From: Elysia marginata
Lineage: Eukaryota; Mollusca; Gastropoda; Plakobranchidae
DNA: 33,003 bases
Direction of reading: 5' to 3'
Assembly (NCBI GenBank): GCA_019649035.1
Contig: BMAT01001966.1
Span: 973,434 to 1,006,436 of the forward strand
Positions 1 through 9,316 of this stretch are shown here, in pieces (within the stretch, counting starts at the first letter, position 1; every line of letters begins with the position of its first letter). The translations under genes and the position numbers were made by a program. The notes beneath the pieces are model-generated. The model was not told the origin of the DNA and ran no database searches. It saw only the letters and a program-made list of their open reading frames with translations.

Positions 1-1767
1 TTTGAAAGTGCGGTTTTAGTCGGTTCACTGCAGAGTGGGTCACATAATGAATTTGACCTATAACTCCAAAATGTCACGTGGGTCTTGGGGTCAGCGGCGG
101 TTTTATTCAATAATCTCTTCCGGATTTCCCGCTATTCCATGTTTAATTTTATGTTACGGGAGTGCCGATAGGTCTAAAAAAGTAGCAGCATTTCATTGGT
201 TGGTATAAATAGTAATGGCGGATTTCATTTGGGGTGCTGCTTGGGTTAGATACTATGTAAATAATGTCACTTGAATTTCCTTGCCTCTTGGGGCTAGGCT
301 GAAGATTTTGTATTCGGGCTGGTATACATTCTAGATCTAGTCTTTTTGCATGTAAAAGAAATCTTTCACGGCTATAAAGCACACTGGAAGTAATTATTTT
401 GGGATGACAAATTTGAGTGACAACGTTTCTGTCATTCTGTTCTAGATCTAGATCTACCGAATGATGTACGAAAGCCAGTCAACACCGATACACCTAGACC
501 CACTCCCAAGGCAAGATTAGAGAAGGGATTTTGGCCTAGAAAGTATCAAGAAAAGTGGGGATTTCATAAAATGCTATGAAAAGCTGACCAAGGTTCGAGT
601 CCAAGGATGGAAACTTGATTGGTGTCTTTTTTTAATCATCTAGATCTAGTCTAACTAAGGCTGTTAAAAGTGACCCTAAACAACATCCCAAACAGTAACC
701 CAAAGAAAATCCGCCACAAGGCGGTTTGTTGACCCCAATAGTTACGTGACTATTTCTGGGTAGTAATAGGTCAGATTCATTTTCTTCCATTTTCGTGCTA
801 GATCTAGAATCTAGATCAGATTGTTCCCTGTCTTCGTGTTATCTAATCTGGGTTGATAAGAATTTTTGACACATTAAACTTGCCAAATCAAATTTAAAGG
901 CGGGTGCCACAAATACCTCTTGAAGTGAAAGCTTTCAATAGTAATTGTATCAAAAGTAACAAATAACAGAGCTGCCAGTTCTTGATAATGTTAGATTCTA
1001 TATTTTCTAGATCATATACAGTAAAAAGTCGTTGAATCTAATTTAGATCTAGATCTAATACGTTAGATTCCATATTTTCTAGTCCTACGTATCTAGATCT
1101 AGATCTAGAGTAAAGTTGGTTCACTGCAGAGTGGGTCGCAGAATTTTCTTTCCTGTCTTCGTGCTAGATCTAGAATCTAGATCAGATTGTTCCCTGTCTT
1201 CGTGTAATCGAATCTGGATTCATAGGGATTTTTGACACATTAAACTTCATAACAAAATCAAATTTAAAGGCGATAATCACAACCACCTCTTGAAGTCAAA
1301 CCTTTCACTAATTTTGACGCGACGTCACTTCACAACAACTTTCCGAGGAGACGGAAGTGAAGAAGCGGAAAAGAAAATAGTTCCTTATAAAAACAATGGA
1401 TATTTATTTTTTTTTGTCATGTTTTATTTTTGAATTTTTACCCTTTTACCAAAATATACAGCTTTTTCTAAAGGCATTTCATACACATGTGACGCTTTTA
1501 TCGTAAGCGGTCTAGGAGAACTCTACCGAAGCTTTTTTATATTTATGCGCTCTTCATTTATAGATATAGATGCAAGTACTGTAGGATGGAGATTTGTGAG
1601 AAAAACTCGCTGATTATTTTATTCATGCCTAGGTCAGAATATTAATCATGCAACTGTATGCGCTGTTTTGAATTTCTTCCATCGAGCCAAGAACTGTTTT
1701 GACAATAACTGGATACAAATAGAATATGTCAATCATCGGCTGTTAGGACAAGTGCTTTTTCCTTCAG
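1..1767. repeat. Repeat-rich upstream region with AGATCT-type palindromes and an internal duplication
   Basis: No coding exon is visible here. The stretch contains at least eight clusters of overlapping TCTAGA/AGATCT palindromes, for example near 332, 441, 641, 800, 1044, 1092 and 1168. An imperfect direct repeat of about 150 bp is present at roughly 790-940 and 1156-1310; both copies carry the sequence CAGATTGTTCCCTGTCTTCG and later TTTTTGACACATTAAACTT. A shorter copy of GGTTCACTGCAGAGTGGGTC occurs near both 21 and 1118. This looks like duplicated dispersed repeat DNA upstream of, or in an intron of, the SDR gene; its family is not recognised. Confidence 0.6.
533..630 (+). repeat. Possible tRNA-derived SINE relic
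   Basis: A sequence matching the RNA polymerase III B-box consensus, GGTTCGAGTCC, lies at 592-602, with an A-box-like TGGCCTAGAAAG about 60 bases upstream and an oligo-T run near 625. The A-to-B spacing is longer than in most tRNAs and the T-stem does not pair well, so this is at best a degraded tRNA-like head and not a functional tRNA gene. Confidence 0.25.
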
Positions 1768-1871
1768 GCTGGGGCAGGATCATCAACATAAGTTCTGCAA
1801 TGGGGCTTGCCACCGAATGTAGGGAGGTGGACTATTGTTCTTCCAAGTCCGGTCTCTTAGGACTCACACGG
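1768..1871 (+). CDS. SDR-family oxidoreductase, catalytic exon (partial gene)
   Basis: This internal exon encodes the active-site part of a classical short-chain dehydrogenase/reductase, most like bacterial-type D-3-hydroxybutyrate dehydrogenase. Reading from a codon split before the first base it gives GWGRIINISSAMGL and DYCSSKSGLLGLTR. The family's catalytic Ser aligns with the codon at 1794-1796 and the YxxxK pair with Tyr 1833-1835 and Lys 1845-1847. A strong polypyrimidine acceptor (TTTTTCCTTCAG, ending 1767) and donor CGG|GTAATA at 1871/1872 define it. These enzymes are NAD(P)-dependent; ketone-body use is only an inference from similarity. The Rossmann N-terminal exons (TGxxxGIG, NNAG) are not visible upstream and presumably lie outside the window. 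The open frame from 1668 before the acceptor is not SDR-like and is treated as intron. Confidence 0.85.
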
Positions 1872-2165
1872 GTAATACATTGATTTTCAATGGTTTGCCT
1901 TTAACACGGAAAACCTGAAATAATCATGTTCTCATTCGCTCTAAGTTTTTTACCATTGTCTTGATGTATTTAACCGTGTTAAAGCGTGACATATGATATA
2001 TTTCTACTTTTCTACAACTTTTAAAAATTCTTTCAGCAACATTTTTTAAAAACTCTAAGATGACCAAGTTAAAAAGTGACTCTCATACAGCTGTAAACTT
2101 AAAAAGTTAAAAAAGTATCAAGTTTTCCTATATGCTTTTGTTCATATGACTTATGCCACGAACAG

Positions 2166-2360
2166 ATGGCTGCTTTAGAAGGGGCACCTCATGGAATCAC
2201 TTGCAACGCTATCTGTCCAGCGTGTACCGACGCTCCGAATTATTTCAATATAAGAAGTAGCATTAAAACTTCATTTGCAGGCTCCTTTATTTACACCTTT
2301 TTAAGGGAACAATATATCTTTTTTCTGTACTTTTCTATAATTTCATTCCCGTTTAGTTAG
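2166..2360 (+). CDS. SDR-family oxidoreductase, second exon (3' boundary uncertain)
   Basis: The exon follows acceptor CACGAACAG (ending 2165) in phase 0, matching the phase of the preceding donor. It encodes MAALEGAPHGITCNAICPAC and then TDAP, the helix plus conserved NAICPG region after the YxxxK helix; here the usual CPG is CPA. The initial ATG is an internal codon, not a start. Homology ends at about 2240, and the frame then runs through non-family sequence to a stop at 2358-2360. No codon in this frame begins with GT, so no canonical phase-0 donor exists to join the next phase-0 exon, although a weak phase-1 donor-like GTAGCA occurs near 2255. Either an unseen exon intervenes or the donor has been lost. 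Confidence 0.75.
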   Translation: MAALEGAPHGITCNAICPACTDAPNYFNIRSSIKTSFAGSFIYTFLREQYIFFLYFSIISFPFS

Positions 2361-2662
2361 TTTTGTTAATATTTCTTCCAGACAAATAAGAAGACGGTTG
2401 CTATTTAAAGGGTTAAATTCAGATTTTAAGGTGTAACTGCATTTGAAAGGATATGAATAAATAATTAAGAATAATACGCCAAAGAGAATTTACGAAAAGC
2501 AAATTAGAAATTTTAGAATCGCTAATGATTATACTTTTGCTTCATTGAGTCGTAGAGAAGGCACACCCACATTCCCTGTCCGCGGTAAGGCCAAGAGCAG
2601 TTGTCACCGCGCTGAACAAAAAGTTTGAGCCTGGTTTCGCACTATATTGAATTCGTTAATGT

Positions 2663-2746
<84 letters not shown>

Positions 2747-2973
2747 GAAAGAGAGAGACAGACAGACAGAGGAAGAGAGAGACAGAGACAGATACATAGA
2801 TAAAGTGAGTGCGAAAGCGAGAGATAGAGAGAGACAGATACAGAAAGTGATAGCGAGAGAGATAGATAGAGAGATGCAGACAGAGAGCGAGACAGAAAGA
2901 GAGACAGATACAGAAAGAATGAGAGCGAGAGAGACAGAGATAGAGAGAGGGAGTAGAGATAAAGAAATAGACG

Positions 2974-3024
<51 letters not shown>

Positions 3025-4707
3025 AGAGAAAGAGGGAGAGGGAGAGACCTGCCGAAAAGGGATATATCTTTCTTGGCCAGTGAGCATAATATCAAGACTC
3101 AAGTTTCAACATTCAACAATACTTTATTATCCTCTTTGGGCTCTTCTTTTTGGCCACGGCATCAATACATTAAGTCAGACAAACAGTAGCAGTTACATAA
3201 AAGACATGGTGAAATTACAGAATTTCTGCTAACACACATTATCATGCATGAAAAACTACTTTATAAAAAAGTCACTTATATATATATCCATCTCAACATT
3301 GGACTAGAGTATTTTTTAGGCAGAGGGTAAAAACATGTTTTGCACAGTTCACATCTAAACTTAAACAGATCTTTTTGAAAATTAAATTTGCTTAAATAAG
3401 GGATGTGCATCATATTTTAGTATTGAAAAAACGTTACTTTCTGAATATTAATTTAGTATAATAAATCAAAGTCATAAAATGGTTTCTGGATTTTTCTTAG
3501 GTTGTTTGGTCTTTATTTGCTATTGTTCAAGTTATTTTATCTGACACTCTTAAGTGTTTGCCCCCCCCCCCCCCAGCAAACGATATCAGAAGTAAAAGTG
3601 CTTTCAGCATAATTATCTTTATAAAACAGTCCAAGAAAAGTAGAATCTACGTGGAAGGAATTCAGTTTACGTAGAATTTATAATCATGTGTGTTAAGCTT
3701 TTTTATTACGTTGCCCGTAAGCTCTTTCGATTACAGCCTTTCATCAACAGTTATACCTAAACACCTGTATGATTTTACACTCTCTACTTTTCATTTGCTT
3801 TGCAGATGAGCAAAAGTTTTGTTTTGTTATGTCTAAAATTCATTATCAGTCCTTTTGCCTTTTTGACGCAAAGAAGAAATAAATTTTCATCGCACCGCTG
3901 GCACCAGGCGATACTGTTCTTATACGGAGTGCACTGGATTGGAAGCAAACTCTCATGCTAATAAACCTTATAAGAGAACAATCGTTTTTTTTAAAGCAGT
4001 TAAGACATATTTTAACATTGACATCAATTCGGCTGTAAAATGTTACCGGCTAGTAAATAGAAAGATTAACACATGTATCTATTTTCAACATAAATATAAT
4101 CATTTTGATTCTAAAACCCACTCCATTTAAACGCTTCGTTACTTTTTATGTGTACAGAATAACTGTGAGATCTTTAAAGTCGGGTTTCAACAGGTTTACA
4201 TTGTGGGAAAATATTTATACATGCTTCTGTTTGAGTTTTTTTTTGTACCGTATCTGAATAGATTCCTTCTAAATTATCATCTTTATAACAATTGCAATGT
4301 AAGTTATCCTCTTCAGAACTTTGCAAAACTTTCAGCGAAAATGGTCTTCTTTGCATCGACCTAATCATTCGACACATTAAGAAATCGACTTATTTGAGAT
4401 TTAGTGAGTGCCCATGTGATAATGTAATCATCTAAACGAGCAGTTCGATTTCACGCTGTATGTTCTCGTATTTCCCAGTGCGCCATTCTATAATACAGAA
4501 AGAAGCCACAGAATGCGGCATTTCTTTTCAAGAGAGAAAGGTAGGTGACTGAAGATTTTCAATTCAAAGTCTAATGCCATTACTAATACAGAAGAACATT
4601 CAAATTCTTGTAAAATTATTTCATTAGAATCCTTCACATTTTTAGTTTTAATATGGGTGAATTAAAAAAACTAAAACGTTTGTTCGGGTTTCTCTTCCCT
4701 TTAATAG
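2361..4707 (+). other. Intron of the SDR gene
   Basis: Between the second and third SDR exons no further coding signal was found. The intron contains the large AG/GACA microsatellite (2664-3047), a 14-base C run (3561-3574) and otherwise AT-rich unique-looking DNA. Confidence 0.55.
2664..3047 (+). repeat. Compound (AG)n/(GACA)n microsatellite
   Basis: A purine-rich tract of about 380 bases starts with pure AG repeats, passes through GACA units near 2717-2744 and interrupted AGAGACAGATA-type variants, and ends with another pure AG block and GGGAGAG. All long open frames over it encode low-complexity Ser-Leu or Arg-Glu repeats and are not genes. Confidence 0.98.
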
Positions 4708-4767
4708 ATTGTGTGTGAAAAGAGATCTTATGAGATGCTGAAACTACCACAATTTTTTGGATCTAAG
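4708..4767 (+). CDS. SDR-family oxidoreductase, short third exon (predicted)
   Basis: A very good acceptor (TCTCTTCCCTTTAATAG, ending 4707) precedes a 60-base phase-0 exon that encodes IVCEKRSYEMLKLPQFFGSK and ends AAG|GTCTTA. In hydroxybutyrate-dehydrogenase-like SDRs about 30 residues (typically starting LVEKQI) separate the CPGxxxTP motif from the KQP before the C-terminal helix. This exon plus the start of the terminal exon supplies 29 residues, and the phases match the terminal exon. The similarity is weak and the donor is only moderate, so this rests on position, phase and length more than sequence identity. The frame also stays open after the donor to 4914. Confidence 0.5.
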
Positions 4768-5139
4768 GTCTTAACTGCAAGTGTCTTCTACTTGGATGCA
4801 AGACAAGTCAGAGCTTCAAAAATTGTGTTTCAAAGACATGAGCCTCTACAGATTTACGTAGGCATATCTTTAAATGCCAAAGTTGTCTTACATATTTACA
4901 AAATGGTAAAATAAAACCCTATTTAGACATAATTTTATTAAGCAAGGAAAACAAAATATTGGTGGTAGACATTTTAATCAACGACAGGGATCTAGTTCTA
5001 CTCAACACACTGATTTGTATCTGGCATTGAGATGGCACAAAAGAGGGCATAACCAAAGCGGCATATCAGGTCTGCTTCAATTTGAAAACAGTATTATGGG
5101 ACAAAAGACGACCTTTTCCTGACGACACAAGGAACGCCT

Positions 5140-5243
5140 AAAAAAAAGAAAAAGAAGAGGGAGAAGAAGAAAAAGAAGAAGAAAAAGAAGAAAAAGAAGA
5201 AGAAAAAGAAGAAGAAATAGAAGAAGAAGAAGAAAAAGAAGAT
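5140..5243 (+). repeat. (GAA)n-type polypurine microsatellite
   Basis: About 100 bases composed of AAG/AAAAAG units with purines on the plus strand. Overlapping minus-strand frames give only poly-Phe, poly-Leu or poly-Ser and are not genes. Confidence 0.97.
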
Positions 5244-5469
5244 ACTGAAGAAGTACATGTTGTCGTTTTCGCACCACCCAGCCATGACATTTTATTGCGA
5301 TTAACCCATTGCACAAAATAGTTAAACTCCACACTTCCGTCGCGTTACGTCTTCTTCAGAGACCGACGCTTTTGCATGAAATCTCAGATGTAGAACGCAA
5401 ATATTACTCTAGATCTATATTTACAGGCCGCAATATAAGAATATCTATAACTTTTTCCTAAATGATTAT

Positions 5470-5720
5470 TTTAAAAAAAATTTATACACTTTATTAATCC
5501 CTTTCGGGAAATTTGGCTTCGTTATGCAGGGTGTCGCAGGCGCATATCACGAATTCAAGAATCGCCTAGCTGGGTACCCGTTTTACAGGTGGGTGGACTG
5601 GGAAAAATTAGGGTAAACTGCTTTCCCAAGGCAATTGCAGCATGGCATGGCCAGGAATCGAACCCACGACCTTTTAATTCAAATTGTATAATCGAAAGAA
5701 TAACTAAACGAATTTAGGAC
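5470..5720 (-). mobile_element. tRNA-derived SINE-like element
   Basis: Read on the minus strand, GTGGGTTCGATTCCTGGCC contains a perfect B box (plus-strand 5654-5664). It is followed by a body with CCTTGGGAAAGCAGTTTACC, CCCAGTCCACCCACCTG and AAACGGGTACCC, which resembles the conserved central blocks I associate with invertebrate tRNA-SINEs, and an AT-rich end with AATAAAGTG near 5490. The A-box half is strongly degraded, so the element is old or 5'-damaged. The exact superfamily cannot be assigned without a repeat library. It sits in an SDR intron, antisense to the gene. Confidence 0.65.
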
Positions 5721-7458
5721 TTAAAGTTTTTTTTATCTCTTGAGGGATTTCCAAACTGGGGTGCCACAATATGCGTAAACTTCTTGATACTAAATTCTTC
5801 ATGATTTTCTTTTTAAAAAAGGGTCATGAGCAATGATTATAAATTTCATTGTTTTTAATAAGAACAAACAATAATTACACACAAAAGAAACGATAACGAA
5901 GAGTAATTTTCAAATTAAAAGAAACAGTAGCACCCCGGGGCGAAAATACGGCATTCATCTGTTACTTTGATACTACTAAGAACGAAATGAAGAAATCTCT
6001 CCACTAAATCAAATAAAAAAACATACAAACAGGAACATTTTGTAAGGTAACAGACAAAGATGAGTTGATCTCTAGTGGTAATACTATTAAACTGTAAAAA
6101 GACCAGCCTTCTTAAGATCACGTCCTTTACTGTGACCTAACACTTTCCTCCACACCATACTTTATTTTCGTAGTGGTCACTTTTCAAATGTTCTTGCATT
6201 AATAGAAAACGGAAGTCTATAAAAAGCTCAATGCGGATTATTAGGGTGAATATATTCAGGTTACCGGGGGTAACCAAGTTGATGCGGTTGAGTCTAGGAA
6301 ATAGATCTATGTGGTACTCTGTTGTTGTGCAGCTAGCTATGTTCCGTCTAGCAGGAAAAGGCTATTAATTACTTTCCTTCAGTGTATCGAAATGCTATAA
6401 AATGTTATAACAGCACCTTTCAAACCCGTTAGAAAAAGCAAACAAGACATTTTGCTCCCATTCCTTTTATACAAATTATGGGAATAGAACTTTTTTTTCG
6501 CTCGTTGTATTGACTACACCACAGACACTGTCACTGCAGTTTGGGGGGAAAGGATGTCATTTCCCCACATTTCAACCACCCAAATATTTGGTCATTCAAT
6601 CCTTCCACAGCCCCCGCAGGGCTAACCGAAAGATTCTTTTCTACAGCATAGCAGGTTAATCGTAACAATGATAATCACCTCTCTTTTTTCTCTTCAAATC
6701 ATCGTCACCTTCCAAGAACGGGGACGATGTTTTCTGTTTATGAAAATGGTTCGCATAACTGTTTACGTATGAAATCATTGGCAAAAGATTGAAGTGCAAC
6801 TTTTCAAAAGATTAGAAAAATACTTTTTAATGTCATGCGCAAGAAATGTATCTAAAGTTAGACAAATATTGCCAAGATTGTGTGAAAGATGTATAAAGAG
6901 AATGTGTATTGAGCATGATGCTGAAGATCCTGAATTTATTAGTTAACCTTCTCTTCCTCTGTATAAAATAACACAATTATCTCCCCCTCGGTTACATCTG
7001 GTTAAGGAAAGAGGTACAACCTAAAAAAGAGTTTGAATTTCCAAAAGGGTCCTCTCTTTTCAGCGTTTCTAAGGTAAGATGTTATGAACTTCAAATCAGT
7101 AAACCTTTAGTGCAAGGAGTTTCAGCCAGGGCGATAACTTATGCAATATAAGCTAAGTGTTGAAAGCGTCAGCGTCCTCACTTTTCAAAAATATTTGCTA
7201 AAAATTTTAAAAGCTTATTGATAAGTAAACATACTTCAAAAACCGTGAGCGTTCTTCAATATAAAAACCTGCCAGTTGGAGGAGCTGGTGTAACAAGTTC
7301 AAGAAGTATAAACTTCCTCTTTTTTATAAGTTTCCAGTCGTGGTCTAAACCAATTTTCCCTGCCTATTACTTTTCGTGCAGTTTCTTGTCAAAAAATTTT
7401 CCTTGAGGATAAAACAGGTGATTAAACCGTTTAGTTTTCTTATCTTTTGGAAAGGGCA

Positions 7459-7502
7459 ACTACCACCATAACCACTACCACGACTACAGCAACAACAACA
7501 AA

Positions 7503-7575
<73 letters not shown>

Positions 7576-7584
7576 GTACTACTC

Positions 7585-7617
<33 letters not shown>

Positions 7618-7619
7618 AT
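7459..7619 (+). repeat. (CTA)n microsatellite
   Basis: Imperfect ACC/ACA triplets at 7459-7503 lead into almost pure CTA repeats from 7504 to 7618, interrupted once at ctagta (7574-7579) and once at ctcct. It ends roughly 50 bases before the terminal SDR exon, so length variation would fall next to the branch-point region. Open frames on either strand here (poly-Leu, poly-Ser) are artefacts. Confidence 0.97.
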
Positions 7620-7667
7620 ACAGTTTACCCCGAGGCTACTATAAATTCTATTCCTATTTCCAAACAG

Positions 7668-7816
7668 AATCTGTTTGCCATTGAACACATGCCAATAGGG
7701 AAAAATTGATCCCCAAAGAAGAGATCGCCGAGCTTGTAGATTTCTTGTGTTCTAACAACACCCCATGCATCACAGGACAGCCCTTCATCATAGACGGTGT
7801 ATTTCTCAACAGATAG
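7668..7816 (+). CDS. SDR-family oxidoreductase, terminal exon with a frameshift
   Basis: After a pyrimidine-rich acceptor (TTCCTATTTCCAAACAG, ending 7667) phase 0 reads NLFAIEHMPIGK, aligning with the family's LLAKQP segment. It then reaches TGA at 7707-7709. In the +2 frame the family continues immediately as LIPKEEIAELVDFLC and then ITGQPFIIDG up to TAG at 7814-7816. The second part is the standard SDR C-terminus (helix, FLCS, ITGxxxxxDG). The frame changes at A5, 7701-7705: one extra A, or two fewer, would make it continuous. Either the copy is a pseudogene or a homopolymer base was miscalled. The DG dipeptide lacks the usual second Gly (DGV instead of DGG). Confidence 0.8.
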
Positions 7817-7882
7817 CAAACATTAAGTGCATTGCATACCCGCAAGAACCATGCTCTAGAACATTATAGCCACCAAAAAGGC

Positions 7883-7888
7883 AATAAA
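7883..7888 (+). promoter_or_regulatory. Probable poly(A) signal of the SDR gene
   Basis: AATAAA lies 67 bases after the SDR stop codon, a normal distance for a short 3' UTR. It supports the reading that the stop at 7814-7816 is the genuine gene end. Confidence 0.55.
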
Positions 7889-7899
7889 GTTTACATAGT

Positions 7900-8440
7900 A
7901 GAATATAATAAGATGTGCTTTACAGACTCTGTGTTCGTTTATTACCCAAAATTAAGATTACCTGATAATAAAAGATGCCGATCTGAAAAAGTTTGATATA
8001 ATGCATGATTAATACAAACCTATTTCACAAAAAGGAATAAGTATAAGATGAAATTAATGTCATCCTCTATGCATCTAACCTTGAATTTACAGCCTTGTTT
8101 AGGCTGTTAAAATTGTTAAATTGCTCTATGTTAATTGAATCTTTAAAATCGTTATGAATCTTGAACTGACCATATTGATTCCATTGGCTTTTAACTCTTA
8201 ACTATGAAATACAACTTTTGAATTATTAATTGATCAGTCAACACATTATTAAAAACCTATATTAAACACCCAGTTTTTGAAATGCAACACTATTATTTTA
8301 TCAATGAGATATGCAATTTAAAAACTTCTTATTAATGTGAAATTAACAGTTATAATTCTTTTTTCTTTTGTGAATTTTTTTCTTTTGTAAAGTGCCTTCT
8401 GCCTTTTCTTAAGTTGCGATCAAAACAAAGCTCATTACCT
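7900..8440. other. AT-rich spacer with nothing recognised
   Basis: Between the SDR poly(A) signal and the LINE tail there is AT-rich DNA without an open frame or repeat structure that I can recognise. Confidence 0.5.
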
Positions 8441-8499
8441 TACTATAATAGAGGGAGAGAGAGAATGAGAGAGAGGGAGAGGGAAAGATAATAATAATG

Positions 8500-8551
<52 letters not shown>

Positions 8552-9316
8552 GGAAGAACATTTATATAGCGCTTTTACAAAAAGCTCAAAGCGCATTAGA
8601 CAACAATGACATTGACATCTTTTCAATACACATTCATTGAACAAATTTAAGTTAGGACAGATACATTTGGAATAGGGGCGTTTTAACGCAGACTTGAACT
8701 CCTGCGAGTCCTTTGTGTGTCGAAGGGGCAGAGGAAGCAAGTTCCAAACGTGAGGAGCTGCATATGAAAATGAATTTTCTCCATAGGTCTTAGTTTTCAC
8801 TGCAGGTACAACTAACGAACCTTTACTGCTACTGCGCAATGTGCGAGATGGTTTGTAAACGCTAATCATAGATGACAAATACAATGGTGCTTTGTTTTGT
8901 AGAACTTTGTGAAAAAGTACAGCTAGTTTAAATTTCATCCTAATATCTACACGAAGCCAATGTAGATGTACAAGAAACGGTGTTACAAGCTCCCTTTTCT
9001 TCTTTTTTAGAATCATCCTAGCAGCATTATTCTGAAATCTCTGAAGTCTCTGAGCAGATTTTGAGGGCAAATTAGCTAGTAAAGAATTACAATAATCAAG
9101 CCTTGAAAAGATAAAAGCTGATACAAGACACATCAAGGATGTTTTACCTTGAAAAGATAACATTTTTCCAATCTTAGAGAGTTCATAATACATTTTTTTA
9201 CAGATATTTCCAATTTGAACATTGTTAGACATGGAGTCATAATACACCCCTAGGTTTTTTGCCTTATCACTAAACTGTATGTTTTCATTGCCAACAACAA
9301 AATTACCCCCTGGCAT
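8435..9316 (-). pseudogene. C-terminal part of the LINE reverse transcriptase
   Basis: The frame contains the thumb/C-terminal landmarks of CR1/L2-like enzymes: FSDKAKNLGVYYDS, LDYCNSLLANLP, RLQRFQNNAARMIL, LHWLRVDIRMKFKLAVLFHK, and SYAAPHVWNLLPLPLRHTK. Family homology ends at about FKSALKRPYSK. The remainder (NLNLF to the poly-Leu stretch) is the LINE 3' UTR and TTA tail read through and is not protein. It belongs with the preceding fragment; the apparent start Met is an artefact of the frameshift. Confidence 0.9.
8454..8551 (+). repeat. GA-rich stretch and (TAA)n tail of the LINE
   Basis: A short GAGAGGGA-type tract (8454-8487) adjoins a nearly pure TAA repeat (8488-8551). On the minus strand the latter is (TTA)n directly after the LINE end GCGCTATATAAATGTTC, which is the usual short-repeat 3' tail of CR1/L2-like elements. 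The tail probably seeded the microsatellite. Confidence 0.85.

Larger units (their letters stand above)
4768..7667 (+). other. Last intron of the SDR gene
   Basis: This interval holds a GAA-rich microsatellite, a minus-strand SINE-like element (5470-5720), two short hairpin-capable palindromes (6259-6275 and 6545-6566) and a long CTA microsatellite ending about 50 bases before the terminal exon. No other coding exon was recognised. Confidence 0.55.

Noticed and set aside
1321..1360. CRE-like GACGTCAC plus ETS-like CGGAAGTG as a promoter
   Set aside because: The motifs are close together, but no transcript start or first exon is visible and SDR catalytic exon 1768 is internal. The two also form a TCACTTC/GAAGTGA inverted repeat, so a repeat origin is equally likely.
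1668..1767. Upstream part of the open frame containing the SDR catalytic exon
   Set aside because: Sequence before 1768 shows no SDR similarity and ends in a strong splice acceptor, so it is intron.
2604..3102. Open frames of 146-163 codons on both strands
   Set aside because: They translate the AG/GACA microsatellite into Ser-Leu or Arg-Glu repeats; no non-repetitive coding content.
7440..7688. Poly-Ser and poly-Leu open frames on opposite strands
   Set aside because: They translate the CTA microsatellite directly upstream of the SDR terminal exon.
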